Below are positions 46,264 to 56,401 of a stretch of DNA of 64,000 nucleotides, in pieces; within the stretch, counting starts at the first letter, position 1, and every line of letters starts with the position of its first letter. Origin of the DNA: Ephemerocybe angulata (lineage: Eukaryota; Basidiomycota; Agaricomycetes; Agaricales; Psathyrellaceae); assembly GCA_013368325.1 (NCBI GenBank), contig JAACJK010000165.1, positions 186,001 to 250,000 of the forward strand, written 5' to 3'. A program made the position numbers and the translations under genes. A model generated the notes under the pieces. That model was not told the origin of the DNA and searched no databases. It saw nothing but the letters and a program-made list of their open reading frames with translations.

Positions 46264-46620
46264 CTAGGCTAAAACTGATTTGGACCAAGTAGGCCCACGA
46301 AATGGCCTCGGATTTGCCGCGCGTAGCGACGGTCTACTACCCACAAGTAGAACACACCTTAAAGCGGCCTCCTCGTCGTCGTCCTCGGTCGTTGCCGTTA
46401 TCGAGACGTGAAGGGTGCGAACCTCTCGGGGGCGAATGGCAACGTTACCGCGACACTTCGAGGGGCAGGCGGATCCTCGCACAAGTAGCTGGTCAGCGCA
46501 GACGGGGCAGATGCAGTGTCCGCAAACAATGCGCTTTGCCGGGAGATCGACAGGATGGAATCCGTCGTTGCAAATGAAGCAGGCGGGGAGGGCGATGGGG
46601 GTGTAGGTGACGGTAGACAT
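46264..46620 (-). CDS. Small RING-finger protein
   Basis: ATG at 46620; unspliced reading gives 118 aa. A RING-like zinc ligand pattern is visible: CFICNDGF, then CGHCICPVCADQ, then CPSKC. RING proteins recruit E2 enzymes for ubiquitin transfer. The C-terminus after DDDEEAALR is probably altered by splicing: a donor (gtgtgt, 46357) and acceptor near 46275 would replace the tail with a short one ending at about 46250. Two other small RING genes lie 4-6 kb away. Confidence 0.65.
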   Translation of the reverse strand: MSTVTYTPIALPACFICNDGFHPVDLPAKRIVCGHCICPVCADQLLVRGSACPSKCRGNVAIRPREVRTLHVSITATTEDDDEEAALRCVLLVGSRPSLRAANPRPFRGPTWSKSVLA

Positions 46621-48026
46621 GCCGGGTAGAGGAGCTGGTACTGAGTGTATGTGGGTGGTGTGAGGTGCTAGTTGGGGAGTAAGGCGTCGACTGATGGTAA
46701 TAGCTCGCTAGGCTGGACGATACCTAGCGAAGACAAGCCCGCTTATATATACTCCCTCCGAGAGGCAAGTTCATCTACCGACGAGTTAAGGCGGACGCTT
46801 GAAGGCACCATCCTAGCCCAGAGCCACTCTGGCGCCCACAAGTTAAGAAAGCAGACAATGGATGTAGAACGAAAGAAATACAAAGATTCCAAGGTGCGCG
46901 ACGGAGCTGGGCCCTGGAAATGGCGTTCGTCCCGCACAAACCAGGAGATATCGCCGTTCTGCCGAATATGCAGGCGGTCGGCGATCAGACCGTTTGGGTC
47001 ATGCGCATTGCGAATAGTGAAAACAATCGCGACTCTGGAGCCGGACCAAGACAGGGTCGTAAGAATCTCCTCGAGGCGGGAAGCTCAGAAAAGGAATCTG
47101 ACCGGTCAAGGGGGATCAAACGCACTTTGTACGCGCTAATCCAAGTCGTGCTGCTGCCGAGCTCTAGATGCACTTGAAAGACGAAGCATGCAGGGAGGGT
47201 GGAGCATGCAGTAAGAGTGCAGGGGGGTGGAGCACAGAAAGAGTAAGGCTTGGCAGCCGTTCCCAGGGGGTGTGTGTGTGTGTGTATTATTCTAAGGTCA
47301 ACCTGCCATTCCTGGCGTCAACCCCCAGACCAGTACATACGGGGTAGACTGTGATAGGTAACAGTCCCAAACAAACGTCTACTTATCCCCACAAGCCGGC
47401 TGCCGGCCCCTGCCAGCCAGGTGCTACCATTATTGGACACCCTGCTTCCACATCGCAATAGACGCCGGCCGCCTGCTATCGTGCGCACCACATAGTCCAC
47501 GAACTTGGGCTCAGGTGTAGCGTCGAACCGAGAAGCAGGACTCCAAATTCATGATACTTTCAAGCTGTGTCTCTCGCACTCCCCTTCCTCCCTTGAAAAC
47601 ACGCCACGTTTGGCCTAGGAGACAGTCATGTAGAAACGCCGACGACAACCTCACTGTCCACATGGGCTTAGAGCTTTGCCTTTGCTTTCTCAGTCTCCTT
47701 TCTTTCGACTCCACTTGTTGAAAGGCACTTTTGAGGCCTCATGCAGCCCTAGTACGGATTTAACTCCGGCATACGAACGTTATGCCTTCCATTATCCTTC
47801 GGCGAGTTGTCGAACAGGAAACATGCCTACATACGGTGAGCACACTTTTCTCTCCATCGAAACTCAGCCCGAGATATCTCCCGCTCCCCTCTCCCCTGTT
47901 TACTCGCCCTGAGATATCGCACGCTCCCCTCCCCCCTGTTTTTCTGTAACAACAAACTGGAGGAAATCGTAAGCACCTTAGTTTTCTTGAACTTGCATCA
48001 AGGACTTCAATTGACACCCCGACTAG
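46621..48026. other. Intergenic with a short (TG)n tract
   Basis: A TG run lies at about 47271-47285, preceded by a purine-rich repeat of gg(a/g)gca(t/c)gca words (47188-47230). An ATG near 47822 followed by a gtgagc donor could be a 5' exon of F-box gene 2, but I cannot connect it. Nothing else is supported. Confidence 0.35.
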
Positions 48027-49856
48027 ATGACTTCGACGTCCTACTCCTCTTGGGCAGTTCCAAGATACTCCCATGGGGCCCCCCTTGCCACTATAACGGA
48101 GGAAGAGGAACCTGAAATGAACTTGCTGTACAAGTCATCCACACCAGCTATTCGAGTTCGTACATCGGATACTTCTTTAAAGTCGAGAATTAACTGTGAC
48201 CCGTAGACGGACTACTCCAAGCTTCTGCCTGTGTATGCAGAGACGCCACTTCAAACGTCGGAACCGCTCTGTCGAACTTCACCCCCAACTTTCCAGGGCT
48301 TCCCAGTCGAGGTTTTGTCGGCGGTATTCAAAAATCTTCAAGACAGGCAGCTCACCCCCACACGTCAATCTTTGTACGAAGGAGCGATCGCCCTCCTTCG
48401 TACCAGTCATGTGTCGTCCTACTTTCGACAGGTTGTTCTGCACGACCCTTCCCTTTGGAGCGCTGTCCCCTTCCTCAACGACTTTCCCTTCGAATTCCTG
48501 GATGCCGCCATGACAAGGTCAAAGCCGCTTCCCCTTCAGCTTCACGTCATGTTGGACGACACCATATCTGGCGAAGAATCAGTCTGGGATTTAGTGGCTC
48601 AGAATGCCAATCGTGTTTCTCAGCTCCTGGTAGAGATAGAGGATGCGTACCGAGGCGCCAGATTGAAGCACCTCCTCTTGAGCTCGGCTCGCTCCCTGGT
48701 CCAATGCACAGTCCACTTCCTCGGAGATGAAATGCTTTATCTCAACTTCCTGGAACGACCCGGGGTTCAGCTCTTCAACGGTGATTCGCCCAAGCTTCGT
48801 ACACTCCGCCTCATCAACTGCTTCATTCCATCCAGCGACTATACCCTCCCCACGCTGTCCGGGGTGTCCATTCAGCACACTGGGACCCCCTGGAACGACG
48901 GCGTGCCACCCACTAACGTTCAACGGTTCGACGCCCCGGGAAACTCGTTCACCTTCCTACGCTCCCTTACCTTGATCCACTGCGTCCAGTGCATGGTTCC
49001 CCGCGGTCCCGTCCCCTTCCCCTCTCTGCAGCGTCTTGTCTTGGTGGCGACACCGGTAGACTGCTGGCAGCTCTCGAGGACCTTAGAATTACCACCCGCC
49101 TGTTCCCGCGACATAACGGTCGGGTTTCGATCGCTCCAGCCACTCAGCCTCGAGCACGCTGCCGCCGTTGCAGAGTGTATCCGTGGGTTTGTTCCCTGCG
49201 AGATGGGTTACACGCACTGCGCCGTGGATATGAACGACACTTGCCCGTCTTTGAGCCTGTCGACGAAGGAGTCGGGGAAGCCAGCGGACGTTACCGTTCG
49301 CTTCGACTTGTTGGAGCTGGACGTGCAACTTGGAGGAGTTCTCGTTGTCCTCCTGAAGATGTTTACCTCCTCCACCTTACCCAACCACACGATCGCAGAC
49401 GCCGATCCCTTCCTCTACAGACTCTGGGAGGAGCTGGCCCTCGTGCTTCGTAGTCCCTTGGTGGAACCCTCAATCCTTGACCTAGAGTTCGCCCAAGGCT
49501 CTTCGGCGCCTCATTTTCTCGCTGCGCTCGTAAAGGCGATGCCCAACCTCAGAGAGTTGACCACTCGTACCCCAGATGTCTGGGCGAACCCTCGCCTTCG
49601 ACATCTACTCAAGCGGCGCAACGCCCCCGCGCTGAAGAAGTTGACGATCCCCTACGAGAATGTGACGGATTTGGCCGTCGATGAGCTTACTCAATTTCTT
49701 AAATCCAGGCCAGATGTAGATCAGGTCTCTTTTCAAGTTCACAGTCCTACGGTTATGTCGATGGGTTATGCTGCGGAGGGCGATATCTCTTCCACCATCC
49801 GTGTCATTGCAGATAACTTTCCTGACACCGTAGCTTTGGAATGGGTAGCGCGTTAA
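48027..49856 (+). CDS. F-box protein 2
   Basis: Exon 1 is 48027-48155 (43 codons, TITEEEEPEMNLL region), intron 48156-48206 and exon 2 48207-49856, giving 592 aa. The F-box is PTFQGFPVEVLSAVFKNL, followed by LRTSHVSSYFRQVVLHDPSLW as in its paralogues. The leucine-rich body (DSPKLRTLRLINC, FPSLQRLVLVA, APALKKLTIPYEN) ends in KSRPDVDQVSFQV. The tail RPEVR/RPDVD-V-F matches F-box genes 1 and 3, supporting common descent. It is likely an SCF substrate receptor. No domain other than the F-box is identified, so the substrate is unknown. Confidence 0.88.
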
Positions 49857-49920
49857 ATAGTGGCTTATATTTACACCGACTTCAAGTTTCTAAGTTAATT
49901 CGGATGTGTCAACGCTAAGA

Positions 49921-49945
49921 AAGCGCTCAGCGCTCAGCGCTGCTT
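49921..49945. repeat. AGCGCT near-palindromic cluster
   Basis: Three AGCGCT words in a row (aagcgctcagcgctcagcgc) form an imperfect inverted repeat just 3' of F-box gene 2. The same motif recurs near 53640 and 61957, each time in intergenic DNA beside a duplicated gene. Confidence 0.75.
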
Positions 49946-49976
49946 CATTTAAACATCGCTTGGCACAAGGCCATTC

Positions 49977-50596
49977 TTACTTCGTCAAGCTAACCTTCAA
50001 TCAGAATGGCACAAACCTAGCAGTATCGCGAGTGCACTTACTCTTCGCTGAGTCTGCTTGTACTGATTGTAAAGGGCATCACCCCTCTGGGTTGATTCAT
50101 CGAGCTCCCTGTTACATTCCTCCAAGCTCGCGATTAGCTCTTCCTGGGAAAGGAAAGCGTCTTTGAGCGGGTCGGCAGCGGCGACCAACGCCTCGGTCTG
50201 AACATTAACCGCGGTATCCAGCTCGTAAAATACAGGAACATTGGCTGCATGACGCGTTTTAGTAGATCCGTGCTGAAACTCAGCCGCCAGCTGATACCTA
50301 TCGTCCCGAGAAAGTGAAATCAGAGGGCATACAATGTTGGAGCGAAAGGCGACATACTGGGACACCACTTCGTTATCCTCTTCTTGTGTGGTTGGCACTA
50401 CCACCATCTTGAGAAGTACTCCATCCTCCATATTCAGCGGCGCGGCGTCGCGACACCTCTCGAGGCACGGAAATCGAAAGTGGGACAGGAAACGGTAGCA
50501 GTCGTGGCAGTAAACGTGGTAGCAGATGGCTCGATAGCCAGGCCAGCGAACAGAGTCGATGCTTGCGTAGCACATTTTACAGGCAGGTAAAGGCAT
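49977..50596 (-). CDS. RING-like zinc finger/coiled-coil protein
   Basis: Exon 1 50596-50042 and a short exon 2 49994-49977 (VSLTK), separated by a 47-bp intron, give 190 aa. The start at 50596 is the first ATG and lies just before the zinc finger. The N-terminus has CKMCYASID, then CYHVYCHDCYRF and CLERC, a RING-like arrangement. A C-terminal helix (DAFLSQEELIASLEECNREL) could dimerise. The architecture matches the neighbouring plus-strand RING gene at 51882, so the two are probably divergent paralogues. Confidence 0.7.
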
Positions 50597-50986
50597 ATGG
50601 AGAGGAAGATGCGATGTGAGGAGCCTCAAGCTTCAAAGAAGTGGGGGCGCTGTCGGAATCTGCATTGAATCTGCGATCGATGAAGTACCAGTGGGCGCTC
50701 CCAGGTCAGCGCTACACCAGGTTTTCGGTTACTTAGAAGCTGGATCAATCATTCCGGTAATCATGATTGACAAGCGCGCCTGCCAAGGGCCCGGATCTCA
50801 TCTGGTGACCAAGTTGTGACCACGGACGTTTTGGCGCCGCACGTCATGGTACATCCGGCGGGGATGTTAAACCTTTGTTACACAACGACGCACAGAAAAT
50901 GTACCGCCGTTTGTCAAAGGATAAATACCAAAGACGGTGTCGACAAATGATACCCAAGGCCCTTCTCTCACCCCTCTGTATAAACC
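50597..50986. other. Divergent intergenic region
   Basis: This space lies between the RING gene (minus) and the small orphan (plus) and should contain both promoters. I see only AT-rich words such as ataaatacc near 50921. No gene is supported. Confidence 0.35.
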
Positions 50987-51479
50987 ATGCCTCGAGCAGA
51001 CAGCTCTCGGACATCGACTCAGATCCATGCCGCAAGGACTCGGAGGACCGTTCGTTACAAAGTCAGTTACGCGGAACTATTTTCGCATAGTGGGCTTACT
51101 GAAGGTTCTTTAGGCAGTGCTCCAACATCTCAAAGCACTCTTTTACGATGCCCTCGAATCCTACTCCGTGTTGACGCCCGTTCCCACTCTCGCTCATCCC
51201 CAGGATACGCGCAGGTTTCCTTGCGTGGAGGCTCTTTTAGGACCTGGAGGAAATCACGACGCGACTGTTTCAATTGTGGACCAAGACGGCCGCGAGCATT
51301 TATTCTTGATAGTGTGCAAAGTTGGGCAGGACCTTCCAGTTAACCGCTCCCTACGTCGTCTTCTTCCCAATGCGAATTGGCGGGGATCCGTCCTGGTCGT
51401 CAAGATGGGTCAGCGCATCGCGTTCACTAGCATGACTACTGCGGATATAGACCTGGCGAGCAAGGCTCTCACGAAGTAG
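50987..51479 (+). CDS. Small orphan protein
   Basis: Exon 1 50987-51061 (basic, RTSTQIHAARTRRTVRYK) and exon 2 51114-51479, with a 52-bp intron, give 146 aa. The second exon reads as a compact alpha/beta domain (AVLQHLKALFYDALESYSVL, DATVSIVDQDGREHLFLIV, GSVLVVKMGQRIAF). I do not recognise the family. It lies between two RING/coiled-coil genes and could be a secreted or regulatory small protein, but no signal peptide is seen. Confidence 0.6.
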
Positions 51480-51881
51480 GTCCGTTGTTTAAGCACAAAG
51501 TTCTCCAGGCTGACCCCCCTTAGGTTCATTGAAGCGACTGATGGGACTGAGCTCCCCGCCTTTGTAGAGGCCCAAATTTAGCCCAATGTGCTGAGTTGGG
51601 TTCTCTCCTGTTCTCTCCTGTACAGTAAATACAATGACTCTCCTCCCTGTCGCTCCCATCGTTGTGTTCTCCCTCCTGCCTGTACGTTGTAAGTACATAC
51701 TTATGACCCGTTTCGTAGTTCCCCCGATATCAGAACCGCTTGATTTGATTCAATGATTGATCGTTTCTGCCGCGACCGATGGACTAAGGAAGGAGCTAGT
51801 ATTAATCGATAACGATGTGATATATAAGACGTTCAGAAGGAAAGCGCTTTCTTCTGACCACCACAGCAGCCCTAACTTGAA
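51480..51881. other. Intergenic, promoter of the RING gene
   Basis: A TATA-like element (gtgatatataag, about 51817-51828) lies about 55-65 bp upstream of the ATG at 51882 and is a plausible core promoter. A direct repeat ttctctcctg.ttctctcctg lies near 51601-51620. Nothing coding. Confidence 0.4.
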
Positions 51882-52651
51882 ATGGAAGGCGTAGAAGTTA
51901 TCCAGCACCCCAACCAAGCGGTTGAAGATGACGAAGCGAGGACTCTCCAGTGCAACCGATGTAGCAGACAGATTTTTGGCGATTTGGATGTCTTCTCTTC
52001 TGAGTGCTGTGGTACGCTGGGCAACCGCATTGTCATGGGTCTGACCGCAGTGACTAACATATACTCCAGGGGAGCTATTGTGTTCGTTCTGCTGGGACGG
52101 AATTACCCAGAATGCTGAGAGGTGTCCGAAGCCAGGCTGTATGGCAGTCTTCTTAAACCCCGTGCGCGTTTATTGGGGGGAAGACAACGATAGTTACTTG
52201 TCTAAAGCACGAGATCATGCCAGACAAGACATCCTTAAAGGGTGAGATTGAAATACAACCTACACATCCAACTGCTCACAGCGCCTGTAGGGACCCTCGA
52301 TTTCGCGCTCTCAAAGAGGAGATCGACCTCCTTAAGAAACGAACGGAGCGCCAGACTCAACAAATCGAGGACAAAGCCCATATGCAAGCGACGCTTGATG
52401 ACCAGATCCGCCAAACAGCGAGGAGAGTGGAGGCTGTTCATAACGAAACCGACGCCCTGAAGGAATTCGTTGCAAAGTCGAGGGCTCGAACTGAGGAGGT
52501 TAACGCTGGCAACGCTTTGTTGACTGAAAAGATTGAGAGGATTAAGGAGCAGGTTAGTTCTTTGCTCCATAGCCATCCGCAAGTAGCCGTGAAATCTCAT
52601 GTGCTTCCTTAGACTGCAGTGCTCGAGAACCGAGTCGCATCTCAAAGCTAG
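51882..52651 (+). CDS. RING finger/coiled-coil protein
   Basis: Four exons, 51882-52011, 52070-52241, 52291-52552 and 52613-52651, all in phase (200 aa). The RING-like finger is split by intron 1: CNRCSRQIF and SSECCGELLCSFCWDG, then CPKPGC. The third exon is an almost continuous coiled coil (ALKEEIDLLKKRTERQT, LTEKIERIKEQ), suggesting a dimeric RING E3 candidate. It is similar in layout to the gene at 49977-50596. The reading without splicing ends after a few residues past the first finger half, so the introns are needed. Confidence 0.78.
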
Positions 52652-52839
52652 ATGCGCCGAATCTTGAAGCTCGAGTCGGTCGGCACTCGCTTTCAGCTGC
52701 AATTAGTCAATTAACCTACATTTCACTCTCTGTCGGTTCTGCTCCTGTTTCGCAATGTACAACTTCCAATTGTAAAATTCTCATTGATCCCCGAAATTTC
52801 GGTCGGCTTACCTGCTGAATGACATGTAAGAGCTTTGAG

Positions 52840-52945
52840 GTGCAGCCGACAGTTTCGCTGGGCGCCTCGATCGGGCGCCTAATCGCTTCTCAGTGCAGCC
52901 GACAGTTTCGCTGGGCGCCTCGATCGGGCGCCTAATCGCTTCTCA
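52840..52945. repeat. 53-bp direct tandem duplication
   Basis: The block starting gtgcagccgacagtttcgct is present twice without spacer (52840-52892, 52893-52945). Each unit contains gggcgcc twice around a tcgatc core, itself a near-palindrome. Identity is essentially complete, so the event is recent. Confidence 0.92.
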
Positions 52946-53635
52946 ACGCTCTGACAGGAATGAGCTTAAACTTTGGTTCGATATACTATTGGTTCTTGTT
53001 GTAAGCACGATGGGCATGACACGCAAGGCTAATATTCAAGAATTCAAGACGGGACAGGAGATGATTGGAATACATGTCAACTCCTCTAAAGTATGAAACG
53101 AATAGAATATACCAATGATGTGGAGTGATGTAAGTCGATGCTGAGGAACGAGGTGTCTCAGGCGTCGGCGATCGCGGAGAGCATGCGATGACTTCGCGTA
53201 GGTGCCCGTAGTCGCAGACAGGACGCCATGGCCGCACGTATGCTGTCGAGATGAGATACACACCTAGAGATGTGTGAGTTCTACCGCGATGAGAGCTGGG
53301 AATGTGACGGCTCTGCGAGATACCGTGTGCTATTGGTTAGAGCCGACGGCGCCGGCGCAGTGAGCCTTGGTTGACCGAGGCTTTGGGGGCAGGGAATAAG
53401 TTGGTATCAGTAAGGCTGTACAAGGCACGGTGAGTTATTCATAACTCATAGGGACGTTCCTAACCCGATCCCGTCCTCAACTCCAGTGATCGTGGCCTAC
53501 TCATTACCTAGCCGATATGGCCCTGGGGAGAGGGAGAGGGAGAGGGAGTCGAAGTAGGTACTAGGAATTCAGAAAATCAGAGGACGCAGCGTTATGGAGT
53601 CGAGTCGACCAACGCCAGTCACCATTAGCAGTGAG

Positions 53636-53664
53636 CACTAAGCGCTAAGCGCGTAGCGCTAGAA
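53636..53664. repeat. AGCGCT near-palindromic cluster
   Basis: The words actaagcgctaagcgcgtag and agcgctag form a GC-rich inverted repeat about 190 bp upstream of WD40 gene 1. Confidence 0.6.
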
Positions 53665-53854
53665 GACTTGTTATGCTACTAGTGTCTTTACTCGAGAGAC
53701 CAACTTTAGTTAACCAAGCCTTCAGCGCTTCACCGCTCAGCTTGCTGTGGCCCACAGCCGAGGGCCGGATGCCCCTGCTTAGTCACTGGGTGGCGCTCAC
53801 CGACGTTTCGCCGGGGGGAGCGTTGGGTCTTCCTTCCCACCAACCGCCATACCC

Positions 53855-55692
53855 ATGGCACGATATAGTCTCAAGAGCACTATTCTTGACCACACAGATC
53901 CAATAACTGCCGTGGCTTTCTCAGACGATGGGCTATACCTTGCCAGCGCCGACAACGGAGGTCTGCTCCTCATATCTGTAGTCGCACCGCCAAACGGAAA
54001 CAGATTTCTCGAGAAATACTACTTCAAGGACTCGATCAACTATCTTTTATGGATACCGCGATCACATTGTTTGTATATTGGGCTTTCCAACTGTGAACTC
54101 CATTTTCTTTCGTTGTCGTTGGTGAGTTCCTTTCAACCTCGCGTGCTGGGCCAACAGTCGTTTGAATTGAGCCACAGGATAGGACAGTCCAAGACAGGCT
54201 GCTATTTTGGAGCTTTGCTCCTGAAGAATACGAGAAGGTGTCTAAGGACTGGAGGAGTGCTATTCAGCTCAACTGTTTAGCGTTCGAACCTTCAAGCAGA
54301 AGACTCGCAATTGGGATATCGGCTTCGGCCGTTGTGATCACTTTGGCCGACCAAACAAAAGCAGGCGCGCATATGCTGAGCCTCTCTGCCTCCTTTCATT
54401 GACCCCCCCAAGCAGGACACCATGAAGAAACCTGCAGACTGGACTGGCTCGATCGCACATTACTCTTCCGTAAACCACCTCCTCGAAAGTTGGCCATGGA
54501 AGTGCGCTCCCTTCACCTGCTTCCTGGTGGTCAGGAACTTCTTGTGACCTTTCTTGAAGCTGGTATTCGTTGTTTTAGCTTGGAAACCTGTACCGAGCTC
54601 TGGCGCATAGATCCTGAGTCTGACAAAATGTGAGAGGGAGCCTTTTATGCAATTTCTTTTCTTCGTTCGCGTCGACTAACCCTAAACTTCCCTTTCCTAA
54701 TCTCAGCGGGAGGTCGGCGGTTGACTCCACTGGTCGGTTCATAGTTTGCTCGAACCTCTTCGACGGATTTGATATCTACGATCTCGATAAACGACGATAT
54801 AAAAGGACGGTACAAAACAAGTACGACAAAGACCAGAAGTTCGTGCTCCCAGCCCTCTTCATCAACAACGACTCCGATATCCTGGCGGGCTCGACAAATG
54901 GGAAGGTCATGGTTGTTTCTGTCATAAACGACAGCATGGTCTCTAGGCTCGATCATGGTGCGTAGTGCTTTTATTGAAGTCCAAATCGTGCTGAGTCGCT
55001 CTTCAAGGAACGGAGGTGGTCCAGTCGATTGTGAGTCTTCATTATGTTACTCGAACGATCCTATATTTATCCAGGGTATACGCATTCAGGCGTTCGTTCA
55101 ACCCAGTAAATCCCTGGCGTACATTGCAACAGGAAGCGCGGGCCCTGGATACACCAAGGTCATGGTCTGGGAAAGGCCAGGTATCAAGAGTATTCCGCAA
55201 CGTAGCGCTGCAACGGAGACGCGTTCTGTATCCGCTGGAAGCCCATTCCCGCCCAAAACAGACTGCGGAGGCGTCGCCCCCGTTCCCCATCTCTCGAGTC
55301 CAAGCTCATATAAGCCCACCACCCTCCTTCGGCCTACTTCTGGATCTCCCACTAGGAAGATAAATATGAAAAGCTATATCCTCCCCGAGAGCCAAGACCC
55401 AGGGCGGACCCTTCAACTTCGCAGTGCAAAGCTTGAATCCGCGGCGTTGTTTACTGGCGCTCAACCAATCAATCGCGGGTCTGTTACAGCAAGATCACAC
55501 TCCAAGGATCCGACGATAGATATCTCTCCTGTCGCCGAAGCCGCACCTGGTGGCGAGGCGTCGGCCCGAATCCACCCCTCTCCTCCGCAGGCGGCAGTTC
55601 GCTGCATTTTGGACATCATAGTCTTCTTCTTCCGAGGCATAATCCTTCTGATTGTCTGCGGCCTTTTTACGTGCATTATTTTCTCTCTTTGA
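53855..55692 (+). CDS. WD40-like propeller protein with C-terminal membrane anchor, gene 1
   Basis: Six exons, 53855-54121, 54178-54364, 54416-54629, 54707-54957, 55008-55030 and 55075-55692, in phase (519 aa). WD40-type beta-strand repeats are visible (ITAVAFSDDGLYLASADNGG, INYLLWIPRSHCLYIGLSN, VDSTGRFIVCSNLFDGFDIY). A Ser/Pro-rich linker leads to a hydrophobic C-terminal helix (IVFFFRGIILLIVCGLFTCI) close to the stop, as in tail-anchored proteins. The propeller would then face the cytosol as an interaction platform. The second intron (54365-54415) would start with gcgcgc, a weak GC donor. It is a tandem paralogue of gene 2. Confidence 0.78.
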
Positions 55693-56401
55693 TTGCAACC
55701 CAGCGGGAGTTCATATCCCTTTAGTTCATCACAATCCCTTTCCCCTCTTCCCTTTCGAACATCTTCAGAATACCTTGCCAGCATAATGACCGGTGTTTGA
55801 TGACGATAAAAGTCTACTATTCGCGTGCTACTCAGAGTCCATGTAAATACTATGCACTATTAAGCATCGATTCTGTAGGCTAATTTGGGAGGATTTAAGC
55901 GCCGTGCCAGCATCGGTTTGCGGCTATTTGGCCGTAAGTTATCTCTTTGGCGCTCTGAAGGGGACTGGTTCGCGCCCGCGCCCCGACCACCTTGACCTTG
56001 GCATGTAGTATACTCTGGCAAAGCTACCGAGGTGAGCAAAGAATGAGGTTCATACTCTTTCCCCACCACCAATCGTCACCTCAGGTGCGGTTGCTTCGTA
56101 CTCTTGCCCCACCACCAATCATCACCTTTGCAGGTGCGGTTGCAGGTCTCTAGAGACCTCAATTGCTGAGATTAACGCCGACTTACAAACTTGAACTGGG
56201 GTACATCCAAGACCGTGAGATAGCCAGAGATTCAAGTTGAAACCGCCAGGAAGCAAATGCATTTGGTCGTCGTTGGCTCGGTCCCCGAAGCGGAGTTGCA
56301 GTCCAGGTCCGTTTCCACGTGGCTCCGAATCAAAGCCCGATCCACCCTTCTTCCTGAACTCAACACCCAACGTTAGCCATTGACTCTAAATCAACCACGC
56401 T
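55693..56401. other. Intergenic between tandem WD40 genes
   Basis: It contains an imperfect tandem pair of a ~50-bp word (tactcttt.cccaccaccaatc ... gtgcggttg at about 56055-56090 and 56098-56135). No gene is supported. Confidence 0.45.

Larger units (their letters stand above)
52652..53854. other. Intergenic with tandem repeats
   Basis: It contains the 53-bp tandem pair (52840-52945), a ggagag microsatellite near 53526-53549 and an AGCGCT cluster near 53640. No gene is supported on either strand. Confidence 0.4.

Noticed and set aside
46672..47139. 155-aa plus-strand frame
   Set aside because: No ATG at its start, no domain, and its composition resembles non-coding sequence.
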